Assembly (NCBI GenBank): GCA_020091685.1
Contig: CM034598.1
Coordinates: forward strand, 42,800,900-42,864,899
Direction: 5' to 3'
Origin: Lutjanus erythropterus
Taxonomy: Eukaryota > Chordata > Actinopteri > Lutjaniformes > Lutjanidae
Length of the DNA stretch: 64,000 nt
Shown here: piece by piece, positions 15,450-27,600 of the stretch
Layout of the letters: every line of letters begins with the position of its first letter
How positions within the stretch are numbered: position 1 is the stretch's first letter
The notes under the pieces: generated by a model
Database searches by the model: none
Told to the model about the DNA's origin: nothing
The model's input: only the letters and a program-made list of their open reading frames with translations
Program-made: the position numbers and the translations under genes

Positions 15450-18195
15450 GCTCCGTCGCAGCGACCGTCGGGCGTCGCCCGGAGCCTGTCCGCGAAAACC
15501 AAGCGGCGCTCGACACCCGCTTTCGCCTCCGTGCAGCGTGAGAATGGGCGAATACCTCAAATTACAATCGCTACTGAGCTTTGTAAAAAACCAGCTGCAA
15601 TAATCTAGTACATGTAAAAAAGAACTCAAATAACCCACAAAATGTCTCTGTACCACTCAAGTGTGCTGTGTTTAAGTGTCTGTAAGAGTGACAGTAAAAT
15701 GCAACCTAAAAAGATACCATTTGCACCATGTTTTCAGCCTCACTGTCAACTGTAGCCTCTGGACTGAAATGCATGCACAACCCACACATTTGTGTTTATT
15801 TGTGTTCATTTTCATTTAACAATCACTCTTCACGTCAATTGTGCTGGATTTCACTACAGTTCTGTTTCCTGTTGAAACTCAGAGTGTCTTGTGAACTGGA
15901 GATCTTAATCCATCCTCACATCACTATAGGAATGAGTAGATATTGAGTGCAATTTCATTTTGTGAACTGCTTTTAAAGGAATTAAATGCTGTTTCCTGCT
16001 CCCAGTATTATGTAGATGTGTTCAGGGCATGCCTATTATCACACATGTGAAGTTTGATGCAGATTGGACAATTTACATTAAAGTTATAGCAATGTCCTGT
16101 TTCATGGCGAAACGCCAAAGTCCATACGCCTACAGCCACAGCCTTTAATGCTGACCAAATCTTTTAATAAGTTTTAATCACACACTTGTCTAGATGGTCC
16201 ACTTAAGTATTGAAGTCAATTGAAACATTTTGTAGGAGGAATTAGTTAAAATAGGTCATGTGAAAGCCAAAATTGAGCACGAAATTCAAAATGGCCGACT
16301 TCCTGTTGACTTTAGCCTATGGGTCCAAGAGACTTTTGTTATCTCCCTGTGATACATATGTGTACCAATTTCCGTAAACATGGCCAAACCCATTATTTGC
16401 GGCGCCGCACGTCAAAGGCGTGGTTAAGCCATTTACCACGCCCATGGACAGAACTCATATCACATGTTCAGGTGGGGACTGTTGATGAACATGTAAAGTT
16501 TCAGGCAGTTTTGACCAAGCAGGAAGTTAAAGCCACTTCCTGTGTTTTGCGAAGCAACGTTAATGGGCGTGGCTAAGCCATTTGACCACGGACATGGACG
16601 AAACTCATACCATATGTTCAGACCAGGACTGTTAATAAACTTGTGAAATTTCAGGCAGATCAGACCATGTACAGTCCAGTTATAGCAACTTCCTGTGTGT
16701 TGGCGAAACATGGACCTTCACGCCGCCAGAACAGCGCCATTTGACGAGGCGTCTGATCTTCATGATATAGTATCATCAAGGTCTTAAGGCTTTGCAGACC
16801 AGATTGGAGTTTGATATGGTCAACGTGGTGGGAGCAGGACCTCAAACTGTAAAACATGTCATTTCCTGTCGCCAACAGGGGGCTATGAAATTTTAAAATA
16901 TTTTCATATAGATGTATTCAGGCTGGACTATTATCAGACTTGTGAAGTGTGGTGCAAATTGAACCATTTATACAGAAGTTATAGCAAAAATTAAGAATTG
17001 AAATCATGGCGAAACAACTTCGCCATTACTTATACCTGTACGCCCTTCAAGGTGAGCCAAATCTTTCAGTAACTTTTGATGAGAGTGTAGTGAAGGTAGC
17101 CAGCGAATTTAAAGCCATTCTGATTCTTCCTCTAGGAGGAGTTTGTTAAAATCACGAGACAAGTAAACGCCAAACTTAACAGGAAATTCAAAATGGCGGA
17201 CTTCCTGTGGGGTTTGGCCTATGGGTCCAAGAGACTTTTTGTGCGTCTGGGTGTGATACACATGTACCAAGTTTCGTGCTGCGTCGGTCAAGCGTGGCGG
17301 GGCTGCTGTTTAAGGGCGTGGTCAAGCCGTTTGGCCACGCCCATCGACGAAATAATATCATACATTCAGGCGAGACCTGTCACACATGTGAAATTTCATG
17401 CTGATGTGAACTTGCACACAAAGTTATTGATAAATAAGTCGTTTTCAGGGCGGTCCTTCGCGCTCTCTAGCGTCGACACCCTTCATGAACCGTCCACGTT
17501 CAAAATGTAGCATCACCCACTTGTTAAGGTCATCTTCACCAAATTTGAGCTAGAAATAATCAACACAGTTGGAGCAGCACGTCAAACCTAAAAAGAGTCA
17601 TTTTCTGCCACCAGCAGGGGCGCTATGACAATTATGGAATATTTTCATATATTTGTGTTCAGGCCCATACAGTGATCATACACATGAAGTTTGGTGCAGA
17701 TCAACCATGTACCCCAAAGTTATGGCCATTTCCTGTTTCATGGCGAAACGCCAAATTCGCCGCCATCTGGCGCAGGCCCTTTATCAAAAGCGTAACCTTC
17801 TATAACTTTTGATCACAATGTTGTCTAGATGCTACACAGCGATTTTGAAGTCGATCACGAATCGTGTGGGGCGAGTTCGTTCAAATCGACCGTCACGGCG
17901 CCAAAATCGGCGCACAACCAAAATGGCCGACTTCCTGTAGGTTTAGCCCATGGCTCCAAGAGGCTTTTTGTGCGTCGGTGTGTTCTATCTGCGTACCAAG
18001 TTTCATGCATGTCGGACAAACATGCCGTCGGGCTCGCCTTTAGATGGCGCTATTGAGCCAATCGCGCGCGCATTTTGAGACCCTTAAAATCGTAATTTTC
18101 GCGGGACTGGCCAGCCGCCAAATTTGGCGGTCCTATGAATATGCAATCCCCAAAAATGCGATTCATTTGTGATCGCGAGAATAATAAGAATAATT
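15450..18195 (+). mobile_element. Interspersed repeat copy A (5' end replaced by the 36-bp array)
   Basis: This is the first of two head-to-tail copies of a roughly 2.8-kb element, recognised by base-level similarity to 18196-20990 (long stretches look above 90% identical, with many small indels). It opens inside the element at GCTCCGTCGCAGCGACC, equivalent to about 18283 in copy B; the 36-bp array occupies everything to the left. It is modular: related blocks of about 700-900 bp recur, for example ATGGC(C/G)GACTTCCTGT near 16290, 17193 and 17922, and GTGAAGT with downstream GTTATAGC near 16050, 16950 and 17690. No protein domain is recognisable, so I treat it as a non-autonomous repeat of unassigned class. 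It lacks the 3' hairpin tail that closes copy B. Confidence 0.8.
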
Positions 18196-21115
18196 AAAGC
18201 TGCAAGCAGCTGTGACGAGCCCCGCACCCCGCGCCACTCAGAGGGCGGCCGCCGCTCGCCGGCGGACCGTCCAGGCGGAGAGGCTCGCGTCGCAGCGACC
18301 GTCGGACGTGCCCCGAAGCCACCGTCCGCCCGAAAACCAAGCGGCGCCGACACCGCTTCGCCTCCGTGCAGTAGAGGGGCGGCGAATACCTCAAGTGCAC
18401 TGTCACGCTACCTGAGCTTTGGCAAAAACCAGCTCGCCTTCGTCTGGTACATGTAAAAAGAACTCAAATAACCCACAAAATGTCTTTGTACCACTAATTG
18501 CTGTGATTTAAGTGTCTGTAAGAGGTGACAGTAAATGTAACCCAAAAGACACCATTTACACCATGTTTTCAGCCTCACACTGTCAACTGTAGCCTCTGAG
18601 ACTGAAATGCATGCACAACCCACATTTGTAGGTTTATTTGTGTTCATTTTCATTTACAACTGATCACTCTTCCGTCAATTGTGCTGGATTTCACTACAGT
18701 TCTGTTTTCCTGTTGAAACTCAGAGTGTCTTGTGAACTGGAGATCTTAATCCATCCTCACATCACTATAGGAATGAGTAGATATTAGTGCAATTGCATTT
18801 TGTGTGAACTGCTTTTTAAGGGAATTAAATGCTGTTTCCTGCTCCCAGTCTTCACGTAGACGTGTTCAGGGCATGCCTATTATCACACATGTGAAGTTTG
18901 ATGCAGATTGGACAATTTACATTAAAGTTATAGCAATGTCTGTTTCATGGCCACCTTCACAGCCACACTTTAAGCTGACCAAATCTTTTAATAAGTTTTA
19001 ATCCCACACTTGTCTAGATGGTCCACTTAAGTTTTGAAGTCAATTGAAACATTTTTGTAGGAGGAATTAGTTAAAATAGGTCATGTGGAAACGCCAAAAT
19101 TGAGCACGAAATTCAAAATGGCCGACTTCCTGTTGACTTTAGCCTATGGGTCCAAGAGACTTTTTGTTCATCTCCTGTGATACATATGTGTACCAATTTT
19201 TAATAAGCGTCGGCAAAACTCATTATTTGCGGCGCCGCGTCAAAGGCGTGGTTAAGACATTTGGCCACGCCCATGGACAGAACTCATATCACATGTTCAG
19301 GTGGGACTGTTAATGAACATGTAAAGTTTCAGGCAGTTTTGACCAAGTACAAGGAGTTAAAGCCACTTCCTGTGTTTTGGTAAACGCGTTAATGGGTGTG
19401 GCTAAGCCATTTGGCCACGGACATGGACGAAACTCATACCATATGTTCAGACTGGGACTGTTAATAAACATGTGAAATTTCAGGCAGATCAGACCATGTA
19501 CAGTCCAGTTATCAACTTCCTGTGTGTGTGAAACATTGACCTTCGCCACGCGCCAGGGCAAGGCCGTTTCACGAGACGCCTGATCTTCATGATATAACAT
19601 CATCAAGGTCTTAAGGCTTTTCAGACCAGATTGGAGTTTGATATGGTCAACGTGGTGAGAGCAGGACCTCAAACTGTAAAACATGTCATTTCCTGTCGCC
19701 AACAGAGGGCTATGAGATTTTTAAATATTTTCATATAGATGTATTCAGGGCTGGACTATTATCAGACTTGTGAAGTGTGGTGCAAATTGAACCATTTATA
19801 CAGAAGTTATAGCAAAAATTGAAAAATTGAAATCATGGCAGCGCAACATTCGCGCCACACTATGCCACGCCCTTCAAGGTGAGGCAAATCTTTCAGTAAC
19901 TTTTGATGAGTGTAGTGCAGAAGGTAGCCAGCGAATTTGAAGCCATTCTGATTCTTCCCTAGGAGGAGTTTCTTAAAATGCGCGACAAGTGAACGCCAAA
20001 CCTAACAGGAAATTCAAAATGGCGGACTTCCTGTGGGGTTTGGCCTATGGGTCAAGACTTTTTTGTCGTCTGGGTGTGATACACATGGTACCAAGTTTGA
20101 TGCCACGTCGGTCAAGCGTGGCGGAGGCTGCTGTTAAGGCGTGGTCAACGTTTGGCCACACCCATCTACGAAATTAATATCATACGTTCAGGCGGGACCT
20201 GTCACACACATCGTTTCATGCTGATGCAAACTTGTACACAAAAGTTATTGCTAAATATGTCGTTTTTCAGGCGCGGTCCTTCGCGGCTCTCAGCGTCGAC
20301 ACCCTTCGCGAACCATCACGACCTTCAAAATGTAGCATCACCCACTTGTTAAGGTGTTCTTCACCAAATTTGAGCTAGAAATAATCAACACGGTTGGAGC
20401 AGCACGTCACAACCTAAAAAGTCATTTTCTGCCACCACCAGGGGCGCTATAACAATTATGGAATATTGTCATATATTTGTGTTCAGGCCATACACTGATC
20501 ATACACATGAAGTTTGGTGCAGATCAACTATGCCTCAAAATTATGGCCATTTCCTGTTTCATGGTGAAACATCAAAATTAGCACGCATCTGACACGCAGG
20601 CCCTTTATCAAAACGAAAACCTTCAATAACTTTGATCACAATGTTGTCTAGATGGTACACAGCGATTTTGAAGTCGATCTGACGAATCGTGTGGGCGAGT
20701 TCGTTCAAAATCGACATGTCACGGCGCCAAAATCGCCGCAAATCAAAATGGCCGACTTCCTGTAAGGTTTAGCCCATGCTCCAAGAGGCTTTTTGTGCGT
20801 CGGTGTGTTCTATCTGCATCCCAAGTTTCGTGCCGGGAAACATGCGTCGGGCTCGTCTATAGATGGCGCTATTGAGCCAATGCGCTAATTTGAGACCCTT
20901 AAAATCGTAATTTTTCGCGGGACTGAACGCCCGCCAAATTTGTGATCCTCTGAATATGATAAGGCCCAAAAATGCGATTTATTTGTCCACGAAGAACTAA
21001 ATGTAATAATTCCTGCGATTTCAATAGGGTCCTCGCACCGGTTGGTGCTCGGGCCTAATAATAATTCCTCACGATTTCAATAGGGTCCTCGCACCGGTTG
21101 GTGCCTCGGGCCTAA
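18196..21115 (+). mobile_element. Interspersed repeat copy B, with doubled hairpin-CTAA tail
   Basis: This second copy follows directly on copy A. It begins at the dyad GCTGCAAGCAGC (18201-18212) and ends in two near-identical tail units (about 21010-21056 and 21063-21115). Each tail unit carries the perfect stem GCACCGGTTGGTGC and finishes in CCTAA. A hairpin about 10 bp before a terminal CTRR is the classical Helitron 3' signature. The tail fits that, but I see no Rep/helicase coding sequence and no clean 5' TC terminus, so class assignment is an inference. Short ORFs inside are not conserved between copies A and B and are not called as genes. Confidence 0.75.
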
Positions 21116-22680
21116 CTATATAACTATAGTTTATAACTATATTATATATAGTTTCTTTTACAGTAATTATGAAAACTGTGATCCAAAAATTTTTCAGTCC
21201 CACTAATTATATCACATACCTGATTTCAGTCAGATTAATCACAGTATGACATCATGCAGCCCTGATCAATAGTTTGATTTCTATCTTATCCTGTATAAAC
21301 TGGTTATTGATATCTGCAGTTCAATTTAACACAGAAATTTATATGAAGATAAATTCAGTTTTATTCAGTTTATACTGTAACCGTGTTTCTACAAATCTGT
21401 TGATTTAAACCAGTACATGAACGATAGAAACCAGTTCACATGAACCAGAGTAAACTGGATTTACATGTTTTTAATACATCAGTCACCAGTTTATCGTGTT
21501 TCATGTTCTCTCACTAACATGCTACCATGCTACTTTCACAGATTAATGATCTAACTGACTGCTCGCTGTTCGCCTGTTGCTTTAGCTTGTATGATAAACA
21601 CAGTTAGCCTGTTAGCATAACTTTACTGTATGATGAACCACAGTTAGCCTGTTACACAGGCTCTGTGATGAACCACAGTTAGCCTGTTAGCCTTAGAGCT
21701 AACACACTCCTGAGTACTGGAAACGGAGCACAGGCCCGGTGTACAGGAGAGGACTTGGCCGATTGCCAGGCTCTGAGTCGGACAGGTGGTCTGAGGATAG
21801 TCCGAGGCTGTGGGCCTGCTGCTGGGGCTGCTCTGGATCTGCCCAGGTACACGTCCCGGACCGTGAGGGCCGTGAAGAGGAGCAGAGCTGCCAGGAGGCC
21901 CGCCTGGCTGTACTCCATATGTTGGACTGTGTCTGATGGAGAAGGAGAGAACAGTCCGGGAACACAATCGTTCAAGACATCACCACTTCTCGGTCTGACT
22001 TTTCACAATAAAATAACTAAATACATTTGATAGCGTATATTACTGTTTGTTGTTACCTTGAAACAGAGTCAAGATGAAATACCGTAAAATAAGTAAACAT
22101 TTGGATGAGAACATTGTTAAATCTGCATTACAATTCAGACACATATCTTTTAATATTGATCTTAACATATTATAACTTCCGTAAATCAGTAGAGCAACTT
22201 TAAGACAGAATGACCAAGAGTCAAAAATAAGTTAATTTTCCATTTGACAGAAATATCTTCTTTATATGTAAAGATGTGCAGAGCTCAGTCTGATGATGTG
22301 TGTGTATATATATATATATGTATATAACCATATACTGTATGTATCAATATCATCATATATATCAAATAAAACCACATATAAAACAGAACAGAAAAAGAGA
22401 ATGTAAGACAAATAAAAATCTATTTATATTGATTAAGAAAGAAATGTCATTTTCCTGTTGAAGTCATAAACACGAAGTCAGCACGAACACACAAACACAT
22501 AGAAAGACGTAATTATATATCTCAGGCTTTTATTGTGAAGGTATTGCGGTGTGTTTCCGGTTATATTGGCAGAAAATCTTCAGCTTAGTGTTTCTCTTTG
22601 AAACATCAAACATGCTCTAACTGTGTCTAATCAATTGATTAATTACTAACATTGTTTTCAATTTTCAAAGTTATCTGTTC
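21116..22680. other. AT-rich intergenic stretch, no recognised gene
   Basis: I see no conserved coding sequence here. 21588-21693 carries three diverged copies of a segment with ACAGTTAGCCTGTTA. 22300-22325 is a short TATA/TG run. On the minus strand, 21679-21927 can encode a short ORF starting MEYSQAGLLAALLLFTALTV, which would be a signal anchor or transmembrane segment. The sequence after it looks low-complexity and I do not recognise a family, so it is not listed as a gene. It could be the first exon of a leftward gene whose other exons lie elsewhere. Confidence 0.6.
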
Positions 22681-22690
22681 TTCTGCGTTG

Positions 22691-23020
22691 TGACGTCATG
22701 TTTAGTGACTGCACTCGAGGGCAAACAGTGTGACGTCATCTCTGTGGGACGGTGTGTGTGCACTCAGTGGCTGATGGAGGATGAGGTGAAGAAGAAAAAG
22801 GTTTTATTGATTTATTTGAGTTGTTGTATCATCACACTGATCACACAGACGGGGCACCTGACTGCTGACGTCACACAGGTACGCTCAAGGTTTGATTTGT
22901 TGAGTTTGTGTTATTAGGTGCGTTGAGATGAGCAGACCTGCGCAAGAATCGATCGATAAGCCGCACAATGCATGCTGGTTAGATTTGTGTCCGACTTGAT
23001 CCCGACTTGCTCTGACGTCA
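22691..23020. promoter_or_regulatory. Cluster of four perfect CRE octamers
   Basis: The palindromic cAMP-response element TGACGTCA occurs at 22691-22698, 22731-22738, 22866-22873 and 23013-23020. This octamer is expected about once per 65 kb by chance, so four in 330 bp is strongly non-random. CREB/ATF family dimers bind it. The cluster lies about 1.6-2.0 kb upstream of the putative cox18 start; no closer gene is recognised. I infer a cAMP-responsive promoter or enhancer, possibly with an unrecognised first exon nearby. Occupancy cannot be judged from sequence. Confidence 0.6.
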
Positions 23021-23984
23021 TGCACATGTGGGCAACGGTAGCTCACGAGATCGAGGCGACCGCAGTTTGTAGAGACCAGCTGCTCTCCACCTGCAAACAC
23101 CTGGCTGTCACCTGATCGATAAGTTGACAGGCTCTGATTGGCTCATAATTTTGACAACAAACACCACGTGTTGTATAAAATAATAATTTTCTGTGTAACT
23201 GTAATGTTTTGACATATCAGTCTTGTTGATGAAGTTTGAATCAGATATTTAGTGTCTGATAATAATAAGGTTCTATATATATGACTGATCAAAGAACAGT
23301 TTAGTTCTTTACAAGGCAGATAAAAGAATTAAAGTCAAAGGAGGATCTCTTCTATTTGCTTCAATCGCGATCAAAGAGCACTTTATTTCTTCAGCTATGA
23401 TCTTGATCACAGACTACAGGTAACCTACAGGTGATCTGACAGGATGTTGTCCTCTTCCTGTATGTCTCTGTTGAAAACTGTCCGTGCAGCCGTCTGAGTC
23501 TAATCTACTGTCCAGACAGGAGTGATGAAGAGGAGGAGAGCAGGTCTGATGAAGCTGTTTGTGTATGTTCACTGTTTAAATAAGCAACTTTAATATTATT
23601 GATTTTCATTTATTAGTTATACATATCTATTGACTGGTGTTATTGATCAGTGATCAGTAAATCTCTAACAACAAACCAGTAAAGAACTACAACACGTCAT
23701 GAAGAAGAAGAGAGAACAGCCAGGAAGAGACAGACAGTATTTTACACCTTTATGCATTCTCAGGTCAAACAGTCAAACAAAATCAATACTCAGTATTTAA
23801 TCTCTGACCCAAAATAAAAAGGCAACAAAAGAAAAAGCAAACAGACAAAACAGAAATTCAAAAAACCTGAAACTATAGCGATATACAACAGGAAACAACA
23901 AAAAGTTTTCAAGCTTTCTAAAAAGTTCCGTGTTTTCCAGTCCAGATGATGTTTTGATAAAATCCCCAATTTCAACTTTGAATT
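23021..23984. other. Intergenic sequence without recognisable features
   Basis: I see AT-rich unique-looking sequence with no conserved coding segment and no clear repeat boundary. Confidence 0.5.
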
Positions 23985-24246
23985 AGAGCTGCAACAATTA
24001 ATCAAGTATTAATTGATTAGAAAATCACCATTCCTGATAGTGATTTTTTTATTATGATTTCAGTTTCTTAAATGTGAATATTTTCTGGTTTCTTTCCTCT
24101 CTGACAGGAAACTGATGTCTTTGAGTTGTGGACAAATGAGACATTTGAGACGTCGTCTTGGACTTTGATCAACATTTTATGGACCAAACATCTAATCGAT
24201 TAGTGTAGAAATGATTGCAGATTAATTACTAGCTGAAAATAACAAC
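23985..24246. mobile_element. AT-rich ATTGATTA-type MITE, copy 1
   Basis: Both ends are rich in ATTAAT/ATTGATTA motifs. The centre contains phrases recurring in other copies here, such as AATATTTTCTGGTTTCTTTC, TTTGAGTTGTGGACAAA and GATCAACATTTT. Related copies lie at about 24829-25032, 29515-29745, 36505-36840, 49195-49295 and 50645-51000. The set is a dispersed non-coding repeat common in fish introns; I infer a non-autonomous DNA transposon. Confidence 0.65.
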
Positions 24247-24666
24247 CCAATAACCAAAGTACCTGTCTTGTTTAGTCAGAGAGGAATAAAGAAACCAGCA
24301 CAGTGATCAGTTCGTATATGATCCTGGACTGTTTGTCTATAAAATGATCACCTCCAGACTCTGTGACGTCCTCAGGCTCACCAGCGGGGGCGTCCTCTCA
24401 CCGTTACTCTGTTCGACACTGATAGACGGAGACAGATTCAGTTCAGTTCACACAGATTACATGAAACAGTTCATGTTCATTTCTTGTCTTTTGATTTCAT
24501 TTTGAAGTAGAGCGTCGTTATTCTAAATGCTTTTGATATTTAATTTATTTGTAAATGTAAATTACTTTAAACTCAATTCACATAATTATTATGATTTGAG
24601 ACATATGATGGACTCTGGTCTCTGTCCTCAGTCCTGGTCTCTTGTGATTTCAGGGGCGGGGTCACC

Positions 24667-27600
24667 ATGCTGAGTGTGTGGTGGTCTGTGAGTCTGGACT
24701 CTCAAGCTTCCTCCGAGGACTCTGTCCTGCCACGTCTACAAAAAGTCACCTGATCTCACCTGCTGCAGACCCCCTTGCAGTCTGTGTCCCGACTCTGTCC
24801 GCCCCATGGACACCATCAGGTAATATTAACCTATTGATTAATCATTAAATTAATTGACAACTATTTTGATAATCAGTTGATTACTTTGAGTTATTTGTTA
24901 ATTAAAAATATTTCAGCTTCTTAAATCTGACAAATCCATAAAGATACTGGACTTTGATTAACATTTTTTCAATTGAGAATATTGTGACAGGACTAATTAA
25001 TCAATTAACTGATTAACTGATTAATCTTTAAGATTGATTTATTTCCAGCAGCATCATTTGGTGCAGCAGATGCTCACAGCTGCATGTCATCTGTGTAACC
25101 AGAAAAGCACATTGTGCTCTTAGGTCGTGGACCCTGGCAGGTGTCAGGAGGTTCTCAGGTGTTGCTGGAGGCGGAGTCAGTGGAGTCAGCGGTGTCTCAG
25201 GTGGGTTCGGGCTGGTGCAGCGCCCTCTCAGACTGGCTCAGTCCATCTCTGTGAGCAGGTTCTGGTCGGCGTTCAGCAAGTCAGCGAAGTGCCCGTGGTG
25301 GCTCAGCATTGTTGTGATGGCGCTGTCAGTCAGGGCGCCATCACCACGCTTTGCCGCTACCAGCTGGTCATCATCGCCAAGGTAGTGACAGAGGAGGACA
25401 GGCGAGAGAGGTTAACAGAAAGTAGAGCTTAGAATGATATGACTGATCAATAATAATACTAATAATACTAATAATGAAAAAATAATACCACAACTAGGGC
25501 TGGGTGGTATTACAAAAAATTTCATATCACGTTTTTTTTTCTTAAATCACGTTTTCATGGTATTTGACAGTATTTTTTTCATGCAGCAGTTTTCTGCATT
25601 TCTTCTACTGAGAACAATTACTGCAGTTGATGATCTTTAAACAGACCATTTTACTGTCAGAAGGACTGGATCGGTGTTTTCATGTCCAGACAGGTAAACG
25701 CAGCCCCTTAAAGTATGGTTACCATCACGGCGTGGGACGACTATACGATTAAAGCGTCCCCACACACACCAGTGGCACCAGAAATACTAGCAGTTTAAAA
25801 TTTTTAAAATAATACTTTAAATATTTATCAATCTTTCATTCATGCATGATGTCAGTTATCTGTTGCCTCTAAGATTTTATGCCGCCTGCCACTAGTCACC
25901 CAGTCTCACCCAGCGCTATGAACCCGTCGCCGTGGCAACACTGGATGTTTACATCAGAAAGTCGGACAGATGAATGTAGACTGTGACAGAATAAGCTGAT
26001 ATATATTCACTTTCGACTGGAGAAACGGCCATTAAACACAGACAGACATAAACCTGCAGGCGCAGCTGCGCACTGTGCACAGCTAACGTTAGCCACACTG
26101 TGTCGGGCTGACTTCGCGTTAGCCACACTGTAATGTCGGCTGTATGCGTTAGCCTGTGTGTGGGCTGACAGCTAACGTTAGCCACACACCGTGTGTCGGC
26201 TGACAGCTACGATTAGCCACACTGTGTGTCGGGCTAGCACACGCTAACGTTAGCCACACTGTGTGTCGGGCGACAGCTAGCGTTAGCCACGTGTGTCGGG
26301 CTGAGAGCTGCGTTAGCCACACTGTGACTGACAGCTAACGTTAGCCACTGTGTGTCGACTGACAGCTAGCATTAGCCACACACTGTGTCGGGCTGACAGC
26401 TAACGTTAGCCACACAGTGTCAGTCGGCTGGCAGCTAATGTTAGCCACACTGTGTGTCAGCTGGCAGCTAATGTTAGCCACACTGTGTGTCGGGCTGGCA
26501 TTAATTGCCACACTGTGTGTCGAACTCAACTTCGCGTTAGCCACACTGTGTCGGGCTGGCGCTGCTGCCGTTAGCCACACTGTGTGTCAGGCTGACAGCT
26601 AACGTTAGCCACACTGTGTATCAGGCTGACAGCTAACGTTAGCCACACTGTGTGTCGGACTGGCTGCTAACGTTAGCCACACTGTGTGTCGGGCTGACAG
26701 CTAACGATTAGCCACACTGTGTGTAGGGCTCACTGCTGTGTTAGCCACACTGTGTGTCGGGCTAGCTGCTAACGTTAGCCACACTGTGTGTCAGGCTAGC
26801 AGCTAACATTAGCCACACTGTGTGTCGGGCTAGCAGCTAACATTTGCCACACTGTGTGTCAGGCTGCAGCTAACGTTAGCCACACTGTGTGTCGGGCTGG
26901 CTGCTTTAGCCACACTGTGTGTCAGGCTAGCAGCTAACGTTAGCTCTGGGTCCTTTACCTGCAGACACTGTGACCCTCTTCAGTCTGAAAAGATGAAGCA
27001 TTTAGTGAGTTGTTGTCATGTTTTGTACATTAATGTGTAAGGTTTGTATTACACAGAGCAAAGTAGCATCTCAGCAGCATTTAAAGTACGATTTGGTGAT
27101 TGTAGACTGTGACCAACGTCTTCAAATGGCTCTTAATACACACACTATTTTTTTCGGACAGTGTTTAACATTATAGATTAATAAATTCTGTTAAATTTTA
27201 ACTGCTTTCTGAGTGTTTTCTTAGTGTTAGACTAGTCTAAATTAAATTTTGCGTTTAATCGACAGGGAATTTAGTCACCAGGAACATCCCTAGAGCACAC
27301 GCTCAAGCAAACACGCCTGTGGTGTTGGTGTGCAGCAGTGAAATGGGTCCCTGCTGAAACACTTTCCTGCCGCACACGTTCCGGACGTTGTTTGCGTTAT
27401 TCACTGGTTTACTGGAAATTCTGAAGACGGTTTCACTCAGACACTGAAGAAGATTTCAGGAGTCCCAGATGATTTACTCAGGAGTATTTAATGAAGCTCG
27501 ATCAGGAGAATTCAGATTATCAATACACAGAGAATATTGTGACTGCAAACCCAATTCTGAAGGTTACTTCTCGAGTGAAGGTGTTTAACTGTCCCCTGAC

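Noticed and set aside
5..15541. A 5178-codon open reading frame of 12-residue repeats
   Set aside because: It has no ATG and exists only because a 36-bp unit without an in-frame stop is repeated; four of six frames are open for the same reason.
16319..20969. Many 60-130 codon frames in repeat copies A and B
   Set aside because: They are not preserved between the two copies, where small indels break each one.
21679..21975. Minus-strand 98-codon frame with a hydrophobic start
   Set aside because: A signal anchor is plausible but no family is recognised, the ATG context is weak and two other minus frames are equally open.
26341..26602. Frames in the 34-bp minisatellite (SVANISCQ-type repeats)
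   Set aside because: Repeat translation with frame changes between units; no conserved domain.
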